From: an uncultured Planctomycetia bacterium
GTDB taxonomy: Bacteria; Planctomycetota; Phycisphaerae; Phycisphaerales; SM1A02
Length of the DNA: 64,000 nucleotides
Direction of reading: 5' to 3'
Assembly: GCA_937871505.1 (NCBI GenBank)
Contig: CALMPF010000019.1
Coordinates: 51,716-115,715, forward strand
The number at the start of each line of letters is the position of its first letter. Position 1 is the stretch's first letter. Under the pieces are notes generated by a model. It was given only the letters and a program-made list of their open reading frames with translations, ran no database searches and was not told the DNA's origin. A program made the position numbers and the translations under genes. Of this stretch, positions 24,826 through 32,598 are shown one piece after another.

Positions 24826-26346
24826 ATGAGTCAAATGCAAGGCCGCCAGGATCTTCGCGTCGCCGCCGAGCCGGCCGTCCTTGTCCATGTCCGCCTCCCG
24901 GGAGGCCCGGAGGGGGCCGCGCAGGAGGATCCTTTCAGGGAACTGCGCGCGCTCGCGGAGACCGCCGGGGCCGAGGTCGTGGGCCTCCTCGAGCAGGGCC
25001 GGAGAGCGCCGCGCCCGTCGACGTATCTCGGCAAGGGGAAGGTCGACGAGCTTGCGGCGATGGTCAAGGAGCTGAAGGCGCGAGTCGTGATCTTCGACAA
25101 CGACCTGGCGCCGAACCAGATCCGCGATCTGGAGAAGGCGGTCTCCTGCAAGGTCATCGACCGCAGCGAGCTGATCCTCGACATCTTCGCGGGCAGGGCC
25201 TCGACGCGCCAGGCGAAGCTCCAGGTCGAGATCGCCCAGCTCGAGTACACCGCGCCGCGGCTGCGGGCGATGTGGTCGCACCTCGGGCAGGTCACTGGCG
25301 GGGCGCCCGTCGGCGTCGGCACGCGCGGGCCGGGCGAGACCCAGCTCGAGACGGACCGCCGCCTCGTCCAGCGGCGCATCGACCAGCTCAAGCGCGAGCT
25401 CGCCGAAGTGCTCGCGCGGACGCGCCGCCAGGTCGAGGAGCGGCGGCTCGACCACTTCACCGTCGGGATCGTCGGCTACACCAACGCGGGCAAGAGCACG
25501 CTCTTCAACGCGCTCACCGCAGGCGGCGCCTTCGCCCACGACCAGCTCTTCGCGACGCTCGGAACCCGGCTCGAGCAGTGGAATCTCGGCGGCGGGAACA
25601 GCGCGATCCTCTCGGACACCGTCGGTTTCATCAGGGACCTGCCGCACCATCTCGTCGCGAGCTTCCGATCGACGCTCGAGGAGACCGTGCTCGCGCACCT
25701 GCTGCTGGTGGTCGTCGACGCCGCCGATCCCGAGGCGGAGCTCCAGCGCGCGACGGTCGAGCGCGTGCTCGGCGAGATCGGCGCCGACACGCAGCCGCGG
25801 CTGCTGGTCCTGAACAAGATCGACCGGCTCGATCCCGGGCAGGCGGCTGCGCTCCTCGCCAGGCATCCGGAGGCGATTCCCATCAGCGCCCGGACGGGGG
25901 AGGGCCTCGAGCTGCTCCGGGCGCTCGCCCTTCCGCACATGCTCGGGCCGGTGCGCGAGGTTCGCGCCGCGGTCCCGCTCGCGGACGCGCGGACGATCGA
26001 CTTCCTCGAGAAGCGCGCCGAGGTGCTCGAGCGGCGCTACGCGGGCGCCGAAGGGGCGGAGGAGGGCGGTCCGCCGCCGAGCGTCGAGCTCCTCGTCCGG
26101 CTCGGAAGGCGGCAGCTCGAGCAGCTTCTGGCGCGCGGAGCGGCGATCGAGCTCGACGGGCTTGACGCCCGCAGCTATCTCGAGGCGTGGAGAGGCGGCG
26201 AGGCCCGGCGCCGCCCGCGGGTCCGGCCGCACGATCGGCACGAGCTGATGCAGCGGCCGGCGGCGGCGGCGATCGGCGACGGGCCGATCGCGGGATCGGG
26301 TTCGGCCGAGGATGCCTCCCGCGTCGACCGACAAGGCCGATCATGA
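24826..26346 (+). CDS. hflX: GTPase HflX (ribosome-splitting factor)
   Basis: A 506-residue HflX, a GTPase that binds 50S subunits and can rescue stalled ribosomes under stress. N-terminal domain motifs include STYLGKGKVDELAA, VIFDNDLAPNQIRDLE and the strongly conserved GVGTRGPGETQLETDRR. The G domain has GYTNAGKSTLFNAL (G1), ILSDTVGFIRDLPHHLVASF (G3 region) and NKID (G4). Start ATG 24826; another in-frame ATG is at 24835. The C-terminal 80 residues are Arg-rich and variable. Its TGA overlaps the next gene's ATG. Confidence 0.95.
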   Translation: MSQMQGRQDLRVAAEPAVLVHVRLPGGPEGAAQEDPFRELRALAETAGAEVVGLLEQGRRAPRPSTYLGKGKVDELAAMVKELKARVVIFDNDLAPNQIRDLEKAVSCKVIDRSELILDIFAGRASTRQAKLQVEIAQLEYTAPRLRAMWSHLGQVTGGAPVGVGTRGPGETQLETDRRLVQRRIDQLKRELAEVLARTRRQVEERRLDHFTVGIVGYTNAGKSTLFNALTAGGAFAHDQLFATLGTRLEQWNLGGGNSAILSDTVGFIRDLPHHLVASFRSTLEETVLAHLLLVVVDAADPEAELQRATVERVLGEIGADTQPRLLVLNKIDRLDPGQAAALLARHPEAIPISARTGEGLELLRALALPHMLGPVREVRAAVPLADARTIDFLEKRAEVLERRYAGAEGAEEGGPPPSVELLVRLGRRQLEQLLARGAAIELDGLDARSYLEAWRGGEARRRPRVRPHDRHELMQRPAAAAIGDGPIAGSGSAEDASRVDRQGRS

Positions 26347-27290
26347 ACGTCAGGGCTCCCGTCGACGGCTCGCCGACCGCTTCCTCCCTCCCGGAGCGCT
26401 GGCCCGGCCTGCTCGACGCCGCTGCGGGATGGCGCAGCGATCCGGAACTGGCGCCGATCGCTGCGCGGCTCTTCGCCGGCCGCGATCCTGAGACGGTCGC
26501 GACCGCTGCGGCGGAGGCGGTCGTCGCCCGGCGCCTCCGCGAGCGAGGCTGTGCGCTCCGCACCGAGATTCCCACTCCGGCGGGCCGGAGCTGCGACTTC
26601 GAGGTCCGGCGCGACGGCTGCGTGTTCTACCTCCACGTCAAGCGACTGCGCCCGCGCTGGGAGTTCACCCCGCTGCTGGTTCCCGATGCGGTGCGCGTCC
26701 TCGAGCGCATCGAGCGCCCGCTCGTGGTGGCCCTGCGCTGGCGCGAGCGACTTCAGCTTCCGGAGATGCGGAGGCTGCTCGCAGAGGCGGCGAGCTTCAT
26801 CGAGGCCGCCCAGCTCGGCGAGGAGATGCTCCTGCGCGACGAGGCGGGCGAGGAGCTCGGATCCTGCCGCATCCTTGCCGCCTCGGAGGGGCCGACGGTC
26901 TCCCTCGTCATCGGGCTGCCGAGGGAGTTCGGCGACGCCCTGCACCGCGTGCAGCGGCTGCTCCGCAAGGCCTTCGCCCAGTTCATGCCCGGGGCAGTCA
27001 ACGTCGTGGCGATCGTCGGCGAGTCCGACGAACGCCGGACGGTGGAGACCGCGCTGCTCGGCTCCCCGGCCGAGCGCTGGGATCTGCTCCCGAGGCGCGG
27101 CGAGCGGATCGCGCTCGGCCGCGCCGACGACGGCTTCTGGCACGGGGGGCGATTCGCCGAGAGCCACGCCGTGGCATGGTGCCGCGTGAACGCCGAGGGC
27201 GAGCTCGCGGAGTCGTCGACCTGGTTCCGGCAGATCGGCGCTCCGTCGCCTCCGCTGCGAGGGCTGCTCTCGGAGCTCTTCGGCCGCTGA
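26343..27290 (+). CDS. Uncharacterised protein with a PD-(D/E)xK-like signature
   Basis: A 315-residue soluble protein, translationally coupled to hflX by an ATGA overlap. I do not recognise the family with certainty. Around residues 75-105 it has LRERGCALRTEIPT, then RSCDFEVRRDGCVFYLHVKRL. The spacing of a conserved-looking Asp, a hairpin and a strand ending H-V-K resembles the PD-(D/E)xK nuclease core, with His where Glu or Asp is normal. The rest has alternating charged helices (LPEMRRLLAEAASFIEAA) and an AVNVVAIVGESDE strand. No signal peptide or TM segment. A nuclease-like or inactivated nuclease-fold protein is a hypothesis only. Confidence 0.75.
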   Translation: MNVRAPVDGSPTASSLPERWPGLLDAAAGWRSDPELAPIAARLFAGRDPETVATAAAEAVVARRLRERGCALRTEIPTPAGRSCDFEVRRDGCVFYLHVKRLRPRWEFTPLLVPDAVRVLERIERPLVVALRWRERLQLPEMRRLLAEAASFIEAAQLGEEMLLRDEAGEELGSCRILAASEGPTVSLVIGLPREFGDALHRVQRLLRKAFAQFMPGAVNVVAIVGESDERRTVETALLGSPAERWDLLPRRGERIALGRADDGFWHGGRFAESHAVAWCRVNAEGELAESSTWFRQIGAPSPPLRGLLSELFGR

Positions 27291-27349
27291 GGCGTCGAGC
27301 GGGAGACCGCGCTGCGGCAGGCTCCGTCGGGGCCGCCGGCGTGCGCGGG

Positions 27350-29284
27350 TCACTTGCGGCCGTACGCGCGGCCGTCGTCCGAAGCGCGCCACTTGAGGTA
27401 GGCGGTGTTGAGAACGGCGAAGCCTCCGGGCGTCGGGTAGTCGCCGGTGAAGTACCAGTCGCCGGCGTGCTCGGGCATCGCCGCGCGCAGACCCTCGACG
27501 GACTGGTAGATGATCTCGATGCCCCCGGTCCAGCGCAGGTGCCGCGAGCGCACCAGCTCGGCGACCTTGCGTTCGAGGCAGTGCAGGGGAAAGGGCTCGT
27601 AGATCGCCCGGACGTGGTTGACCATGCGCGCGGCGGGAAGGTGGGCCTGGGCGCGGCAGCGCGCCTCGACCTCCTCCAGGAGCGCCGCCCGGCCCGACTC
27701 GTGCAGCAGCGCCACCGCGGCCTCGAAGGCGATGAAGCGGCCAAGCTGGCTCATGTCGATCCCGTAGCAGTCCGGATAGGCGATCGGCGGAGCGCTGCTG
27801 ACGACGATGATCCGCGCCGGCTCGAGCCGCGCCAGCATCGTGATGATCGACTCGCGCAGCGTCGTGCCGCGGACGATGGAATCGTCGACCACGACGAGCG
27901 CATCCTCCGGGCCGACGGTGCCGGGAGTGATGTCGTAGACGTGCGAGACGAGGTCGCGGCGGGCGGCGTCGTGGGTGATGAAGGTCCGCAGGCGCTGGTC
28001 CTTGTGCGCGGCCTTCTCGCGGCGCACGGCGACCCGGGCCAGCGCGTCGACGTCCGCCGAGGTCGCCGTGCCCGCGGCCATCCGCTTCCGCAGCGTCGCC
28101 GCCGCGCGTTCGCGAGCGAGCCGCTCGACTCCCTCGGTGAGCCCGGCGTACGCGATCTCGGCGGTGTTGGGGATGAAGGCGAAGACGGCGCGATCCAGGG
28201 AACCGCCGCGGGTCTCGATCGCCTCGAGGACGCGCGGCGCGAGCGACGCCCCGAGGGCGGTGCGCTCGCGGTGGATGTCGCGGTCGTTGCCGCGGCTGAA
28301 GTAGATCCGCTCGAAGGTGCAGCGCCGCGTCGGAAGCGGCTCCGCGAACCGCTCGACGGTCAGCTCGCCGTCGCGGCGCACGGCCAGCACGTGACCCGGC
28401 TCGAGCTCGCGGATCGACTCCGGAGGCACATCGAAGACCGTGACCAGCGCCGCGCGCTCGCTCGCGACCGCGACGGCGTCGTCGTCGAGATGCCAGAAGC
28501 AGGGCCGGATCCCTGCCGGGTCGCGGCAGACGAAGAAGTCGCCGTTGCCGAGCAGGCCGCCGAGCGTGTATCCGCCGTCCCAGTCTGCCGAGGCCTTCGA
28601 GAGGATCCGCGGAATGCTCAGCTCGCGGGAGATCGCCTCCGCGAGCGGGCGGCCATCGAGCTGCCGGAAGGACTCCGGGCCCATGACGGCGTGGAGCCGC
28701 TCGTGCTCGCGGTCGAGGCTGTACCCGAGGCGTTCGAGAACCACCTGCGTGTCCGACTCGCCGACCGGATGCAGACCGTACTGGACGAGCCGGTCGAAGA
28801 GCTCGGCCGCGTTGGTCATGTTGAAGTTGCCCGCCAGCGCGAGGTTGCGGCTGGCGACCGTGTTGCGCCGCAGGAAGGGATGGCACGCGTCGGCAGTCCG
28901 GCCGCCGAAGGTGCCGTAGCGCAGGTGCCCGAGGTACGCCTCGCCGAGGAATGGGATGCGCCGCTTCAGCGCGAGCGCGTCGAGGGCCCGGGCGGACTTC
29001 TCCCCCAGCTCGAGAAACTCCTCGAGGGCGTCGTCGTAGAGCCGCTCCGCAGGATTGCGCTTGGCCGTGCGGACGCGGTCGATGAAGGTCTCCCCCGGCG
29101 GCATGTCGAACTTGACCACCGCCATCCCGGCCCCGTCCTGGCCGCGGTTGTGCTGCTTCTCCATCAGCAGGTAGAGCTTCCGAAGTCCCCAGCCGAGATC
29201 GTCATGGACGTCGCGGTAGTGCTCGAGCGGCCTGCGAAGCCGGACCATCGCGAGACCGCACTCGTGCTGGAGCTGGTCGGACAT
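27350..29284 (-). CDS. purF: Amidophosphoribosyltransferase, long form
   Basis: A 644-residue glutamine PRPP amidotransferase, first step of purine synthesis. ATG 29284 places the presumed nucleophile at Cys9 (HECGLAMVRL), so a short propeptide would be removed. The glutaminase domain has KQHNRGQDGAGMAVV, GHLRYGTFGGR and GNFNMTN. The phosphoribosyl domain has the PRPP loop VVVDDSIVRGTT and downstream VSSAPPIAYPDCYGIDM. At about 640 residues it is longer than E. coli PurF (about 500), with insertions like those in PurF-like enzymes of Bacteroidetes and Planctomycetes. A TACGAT hexamer lies 11 nt upstream of the start. Confidence 0.93.
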   Translation of the reverse strand: MSDQLQHECGLAMVRLRRPLEHYRDVHDDLGWGLRKLYLLMEKQHNRGQDGAGMAVVKFDMPPGETFIDRVRTAKRNPAERLYDDALEEFLELGEKSARALDALALKRRIPFLGEAYLGHLRYGTFGGRTADACHPFLRRNTVASRNLALAGNFNMTNAAELFDRLVQYGLHPVGESDTQVVLERLGYSLDREHERLHAVMGPESFRQLDGRPLAEAISRELSIPRILSKASADWDGGYTLGGLLGNGDFFVCRDPAGIRPCFWHLDDDAVAVASERAALVTVFDVPPESIRELEPGHVLAVRRDGELTVERFAEPLPTRRCTFERIYFSRGNDRDIHRERTALGASLAPRVLEAIETRGGSLDRAVFAFIPNTAEIAYAGLTEGVERLARERAAATLRKRMAAGTATSADVDALARVAVRREKAAHKDQRLRTFITHDAARRDLVSHVYDITPGTVGPEDALVVVDDSIVRGTTLRESIITMLARLEPARIIVVSSAPPIAYPDCYGIDMSQLGRFIAFEAAVALLHESGRAALLEEVEARCRAQAHLPAARMVNHVRAIYEPFPLHCLERKVAELVRSRHLRWTGGIEIIYQSVEGLRAAMPEHAGDWYFTGDYPTPGGFAVLNTAYLKWRASDDGRAYGRK

Positions 29285-29295
29285 CGTGAGCGGCG

Positions 29296-29301
29296 ATCGT
29301 A
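29296..29301 (-). promoter_or_regulatory. Possible -10 element TACGAT for purF
   Basis: TACGAT on the minus strand, 11 nt from the ATG of purF. This would leave a leader of about 5 nt. Confidence 0.4.
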
Positions 29302-29456
29302 GCTGCTGCCGCGGACGCGGCATCTCCGGCATCGGCAGCGCGATCGGAGTTCTTCGGAGCCGCGGAGGCCGGCCGGGCGCTCACCGCGCGCCGGCCCCCG
29401 CTCGGGGTCGCTCTGCGCCGGCGCGCGGCCTCCGCCTCTCCGCCGCATGGGCAAGG

Positions 29457-30362
29457 ATGCGGTTCGCCGCCGACGGCGCCACGCGCATGCCCACCCCCGA
29501 ACCCGCCCCCGAGTCCGACCCCGACTCCGCCCTTGAGTCACCCCTTGAGTCACCCCGGGGGCCCGATCCGGACCGCGTCCTGACGTGGGCCTCGCTGCTC
29601 GCCCGCTGGATCGACTTCGCCCGCGGCGCCGCCGCGCTGCCTGCGGATGCCGACGGCCGGCGCTGGCGTTCGGCGGTGCCCTCGATCATCGAGCTGCACG
29701 CGCTCGCGCTCGCGCTCGACGAACTGATCGCGCTTCCCGAGCGCGAGCGCGACGTCGCCCGCGACCGCGCTTCGGTCCAGATCGCCGCGGCCGCGGCCCG
29801 CCTCTCGGCGCTCTGGCACGGCGAGGAGTTCCCGGCGGCGCTGCGCGCGCTTCGAGACGACGCGCTTGACGCCCTCGCCCGCGCCGCATGGGCCGGGGCG
29901 CGAGAGCTGCGCTGGGATGGTCCCGGCGCGCTCGTGATGCCGGAGCTCCCCGCGACGGCCGCGATCCTCGCCGGGGAGGACTCGGCCGGGACGTACGTCG
30001 TCGCTCCCCCCGGGACGCTGGTCATGCCAGGAGCTCCGGCCGCGTGGTGGATCGGTCGCGGCGATCCGTCGCTGCCGGAGGGAAGCCCCGGGCTGACCGT
30101 CGCGCCGATCTCCGTGCCGCGGCAGGTCTACCGCGCCCTCGATGAGGCAGGTTGCGCCGTCGAGGACGTGATGGCCCCGATGACCGCGCCGCTGCTGCCG
30201 GGGCTGCCGCTCCTAGTGGCGCTGCTCGAGCGCGGCACGAGGGTGGGCAGCTTCCCGCTCCCCCGGGAGGCGTGGGCGGAGCTCCAGCGCCGCGCCGTGG
30301 GCGAGCGCCTCCTGCCGGTGCGTCACTTCGAGCCCGGGGGGACCGCCGAAGGGCGGAGGTGA
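29457..30362 (+). CDS. Hypothetical protein, no recognised domain
   Basis: About 301 residues from ATG 29457 (preceded by AAGG); ATG 29487 is an alternative that omits ten residues. The N-terminus is Pro/Glu/Asp/Ser-rich with a small PESDPD / LESPLESP repeat. The rest is helical and Ala-rich (residues 40-160), then VPRQVYRALDEAGCAVEDVMAPMTAPLLPGLPLLVALLE and a basic C-terminus. No signal peptide and no clear TM segment. Codon use matches the neighbours, so the frame is likely real. It is convergent with the MBL gene and divergent from purF; context gives no functional clue. Confidence 0.65.
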   Translation: MRFAADGATRMPTPEPAPESDPDSALESPLESPRGPDPDRVLTWASLLARWIDFARGAAALPADADGRRWRSAVPSIIELHALALALDELIALPERERDVARDRASVQIAAAAARLSALWHGEEFPAALRALRDDALDALARAAWAGARELRWDGPGALVMPELPATAAILAGEDSAGTYVVAPPGTLVMPGAPAAWWIGRGDPSLPEGSPGLTVAPISVPRQVYRALDEAGCAVEDVMAPMTAPLLPGLPLLVALLERGTRVGSFPLPREAWAELQRRAVGERLLPVRHFEPGGTAEGRR

Positions 30363-30397
30363 ATCGAGCGGTCGCTCCCCGCGCCCCGCAGGGGCGC

Positions 30398-31423
30398 TCA
30401 GCCCGGGCGACCCGAGCATGGCCCGGCGCCGGCCGCCGCGCCGACGATGCCCGCTCCCGGGTGCGTCGAGGGGCGCGCGGAGAGCGCGCGCAGCGGCGTC
30501 GGCTCATGCTGGTGCGCGATCGTCACCAGCGGCGCGAGGTCGGGCAGCGCCGCATCAACGAGCGACCGGACGATCGACGGGTCGTTGCACTGCCGCGAGA
30601 GATGCAGCAGCGTGACCGCCCGAAGCCGACTGCGCCGGGCGATGGCGGCGATCGCCGCGACGCATTCAGCGTTGGAGAGATGCCCCCGGCCTCCCATGAT
30701 GCGCCGGCGCAGGAACTCCGGTCGCGGCGCTCGCTCCTGAAGCGTCGGGTCGTAGTTGCTCTCGAGCAGCAGGGCATCGAGATCCACGAAGGCCGCGAGC
30801 AGCGCCTCCGGGACGCGCCCGAGATCGGTGGCGAGGCCGAGCCGCGTTCCCGCCGCCTCGATGACCCAGCCGGTGGTGCCGCTTTCGTCGTGGGGGAGCC
30901 CGACCGGTTCGATCGTGATCGTGCCTGCATCGTCATCGCTCTCGTCGATGGCTGCGAGGCCCTCCTCCACGACGCGGAGCCTCCGCGGGCGGAACCCGAC
31001 GCGCTCGGCCTCGCGAAGGTGGCGCCGGTGCAGATGGACGACGATCGAGTCGCAGGCGGCGAGGTGCGACGCCCAGCCGCGATCGAGGTGATCTCCGTCG
31101 AGATGGGTCATCACCACGTCCGTCACGGCGGCCGGCGAGAGGCCGACGCGACCGAGGCGATCGCGCGTCGGGCGCCGACCAAGCCCGCAGTCGAAGAGGA
31201 TCACGCGCTGCGGCGCCGGGCTGCCCGTTCCGGCAGGTCCATCGGACGCGCCGGCGCCGGGCGGGGGACGCAGATCGAACAGCCCGCCGGATCCGGCGGC
31301 AGGGCCCCTGAGAACGGCTTCGGAAGCGCTCCGGCCCGGCGCGGGCATCCGACGCGCGGCGACCCTCACGGCGGTGCAGTTGCCGCGCGAGCCGCTTCCG
31401 AGGACTGAGTACGCCAGCGTCAT
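30398..31423 (-). CDS. MBL-fold metallohydrolase (YycJ/WalJ-like) with altered metal motif
   Basis: A 341-residue metallo-beta-lactamase-fold protein starting MTLAYSVLGSGSRGNCTAV, which is typical of YycJ/WalJ-type exonuclease-like enzymes. Other family marks: VILFDCGLG, ALLLESNYDPTLQ, GHLSNAECV and LLHLSRQCND. The canonical HxHxDH motif reads T-H-L-D-G-D-H, so the second His is Asp. Between the first strand pair and VILFDCG there is a 50-residue Pro/Gly/Ala-rich insertion. Its start overlaps the lpxA stop (ATGA), so the two are translated together. The C-terminus is a Gly/Ala/Pro tail. Confidence 0.85.
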   Translation of the reverse strand: MTLAYSVLGSGSRGNCTAVRVAARRMPAPGRSASEAVLRGPAAGSGGLFDLRPPPGAGASDGPAGTGSPAPQRVILFDCGLGRRPTRDRLGRVGLSPAAVTDVVMTHLDGDHLDRGWASHLAACDSIVVHLHRRHLREAERVGFRPRRLRVVEEGLAAIDESDDDAGTITIEPVGLPHDESGTTGWVIEAAGTRLGLATDLGRVPEALLAAFVDLDALLLESNYDPTLQERAPRPEFLRRRIMGGRGHLSNAECVAAIAAIARRSRLRAVTLLHLSRQCNDPSIVRSLVDAALPDLAPLVTIAHQHEPTPLRALSARPSTHPGAGIVGAAAGAGPCSGRPG

Positions 31424-32283
31424 GCGCTCTCTGCGGCACCGGGGTCCGTCTCGGGACCGCTCATCGAGACCGTGCCGCGGCGGCTGCTGACGGCGGTCGC
31501 CGGACAGATTCCGCGTCGGCTTGACTCGATGAACTCGATGTACTCGCGCACGGTCGGCTCGTCGATCCGCGTCCGGAGCGCCGCCAGCGCTCCGCGCGGC
31601 GCGGTGCCCCGGCGATAGAGCGTCGAGTAGACCCATCGGACCGCCTCGATCGTCGCGGAGTCCGCGCCGCTGCGCCGGAGTCCGACGAGGTTGATGCTCC
31701 CGACGACGTTGATGCCGGTGAGCGTGAAGAAGGGCGGAACGTCGCGGCCGGTGCCGACGCCCCCCGAGAGCATGGCGCCGCGGCCTATCCGGCAGAACTG
31801 ATGAACCATGCATCCGCCGCCGATGATCACCCGGTCGCCGAGGAGCACGTGGCCGCCGAGGGCGGCGCCGTTGGCGAGGATGCAGCCGTCGCCGACCTGG
31901 CAGTCGTGCCCCGCATGGGAGCCGGCCATGAAGTAGTTGCGGCTGCCGATCGCGGTCGGGCGCTCCTGTGAAGTGGCGCGGTGGAGCGTGACGTTCTCGC
32001 GAAAGACGTTCTCGTCGCCGATGACCAGTCCGGCTCCCGGTTCCTCGGGATGGAACTTCAGGTCCTGCGGCGCCATGCCCAGCGCCGCGAAGGGATAGAC
32101 GGTGTTGCGGGCGCCCAGTCGCAGCGGGCCTTCGAGCCAGCAGCGTCCGATCAGGCGCGTGCCCGGGCCGATGGCGATCGGTCGTCCGAGGGGTCCGCGG
32201 AGGACGCAGCCCGGGCCGACGACTACGTCCTCGGCACACTCGATCTCGCCCTCGAGGATCGCCGTCGGATGGATCGACGCCAT
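31420..32283 (-). CDS. lpxA: UDP-N-acetylglucosamine acyltransferase LpxA
   Basis: A 287-residue left-handed beta-helix acyltransferase, first step of lipid A synthesis. It begins with IHPTAILEGEIECAEDVVVGPG and runs through hexapeptide repeats. The catalytic His region reads FMAGSHAGHDCQVGDG, followed by LANGAALGGHVLLGD, GGGCMVHQFCRIGRGAMLSGGVG and FFTLTGINVVGSINLVGLRR, all LpxA-typical. The normal C-terminal helical part is present; about 25 extra residues follow. Start ATG 32283 has TACACT 6 nt upstream and no Shine-Dalgarno. lpxB, lpxC and fabZ are not adjacent. Confidence 0.93.
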   Translation of the reverse strand: MASIHPTAILEGEIECAEDVVVGPGCVLRGPLGRPIAIGPGTRLIGRCWLEGPLRLGARNTVYPFAALGMAPQDLKFHPEEPGAGLVIGDENVFRENVTLHRATSQERPTAIGSRNYFMAGSHAGHDCQVGDGCILANGAALGGHVLLGDRVIIGGGCMVHQFCRIGRGAMLSGGVGTGRDVPPFFTLTGINVVGSINLVGLRRSGADSATIEAVRWVYSTLYRRGTAPRGALAALRTRIDEPTVREYIEFIESSRRGICPATAVSSRRGTVSMSGPETDPGAAESA

Positions 32284-32289
32284 GCTCCG

Positions 32290-32295
32290 AGTGTA
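32290..32295 (-). promoter_or_regulatory. -10 element TACACT for lpxA (leaderless geometry)
   Basis: TACACT on the minus strand, exactly 6 nt (CGGAGC) before the ATG of lpxA; the A of ATG falls at the expected +1. Confidence 0.58.
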
Positions 32296-32416
32296 CCGGC
32301 GCTCGAGCCCGGCACCGCCCGCGGCGCGTCGCCCGGACGGCGCCTCCGCGATGGGGCGCGCGGCGCCCGAGCCGAGCGCGCCGTGCGTCCTCCCCGATGC
32401 GGCGCGGGGCGCCCGG

Positions 32417-32422
32417 TATAGT
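32417..32422 (+). promoter_or_regulatory. Candidate -10 element TATAGT for the EF-G-like gene
   Basis: TATAGT, the closest match to the consensus TATAAT in this intergenic region. It would give a leader of about 170 nt ending in a GAGGGAG Shine-Dalgarno, in contrast to the leaderless neighbours. Confidence 0.4.
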
Positions 32423-32598
32423 GACCGTCCGCCGGTTGGGCGTGCGCCCTGCACACGCCTTTCACGCGCGATCCGCACCCTGCGCCAGCGCGGGCTTCGC
32501 CCGTCCCTCGGAGAGCGGTGAGGCTTCGCGCCCGGCCGGCTCGGTCGATCCATCCGCCACAAGCCCCCGAAGAGGGAAGTCAGAGAGGGAGCCCCCCA

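Larger units (their letters stand above)
32284..32598. other. 315-bp divergent intergenic region, lpxA / EF-G-like
   Basis: Contains the lpxA promoter on its left edge, a TATAGT candidate -10 for the EF-G paralogue at 32417-32422, and a GAGGGAG ribosome binding site just before the ATG at 32599. No coding frame recognised. Confidence 0.6.

Noticed and set aside
26175..28886. A 903-codon minus-strand frame over hflX-downstream gene and purF
   Set aside because: Arg/Gly/Pro-rich translation with no family similarity; shadow of the real genes.
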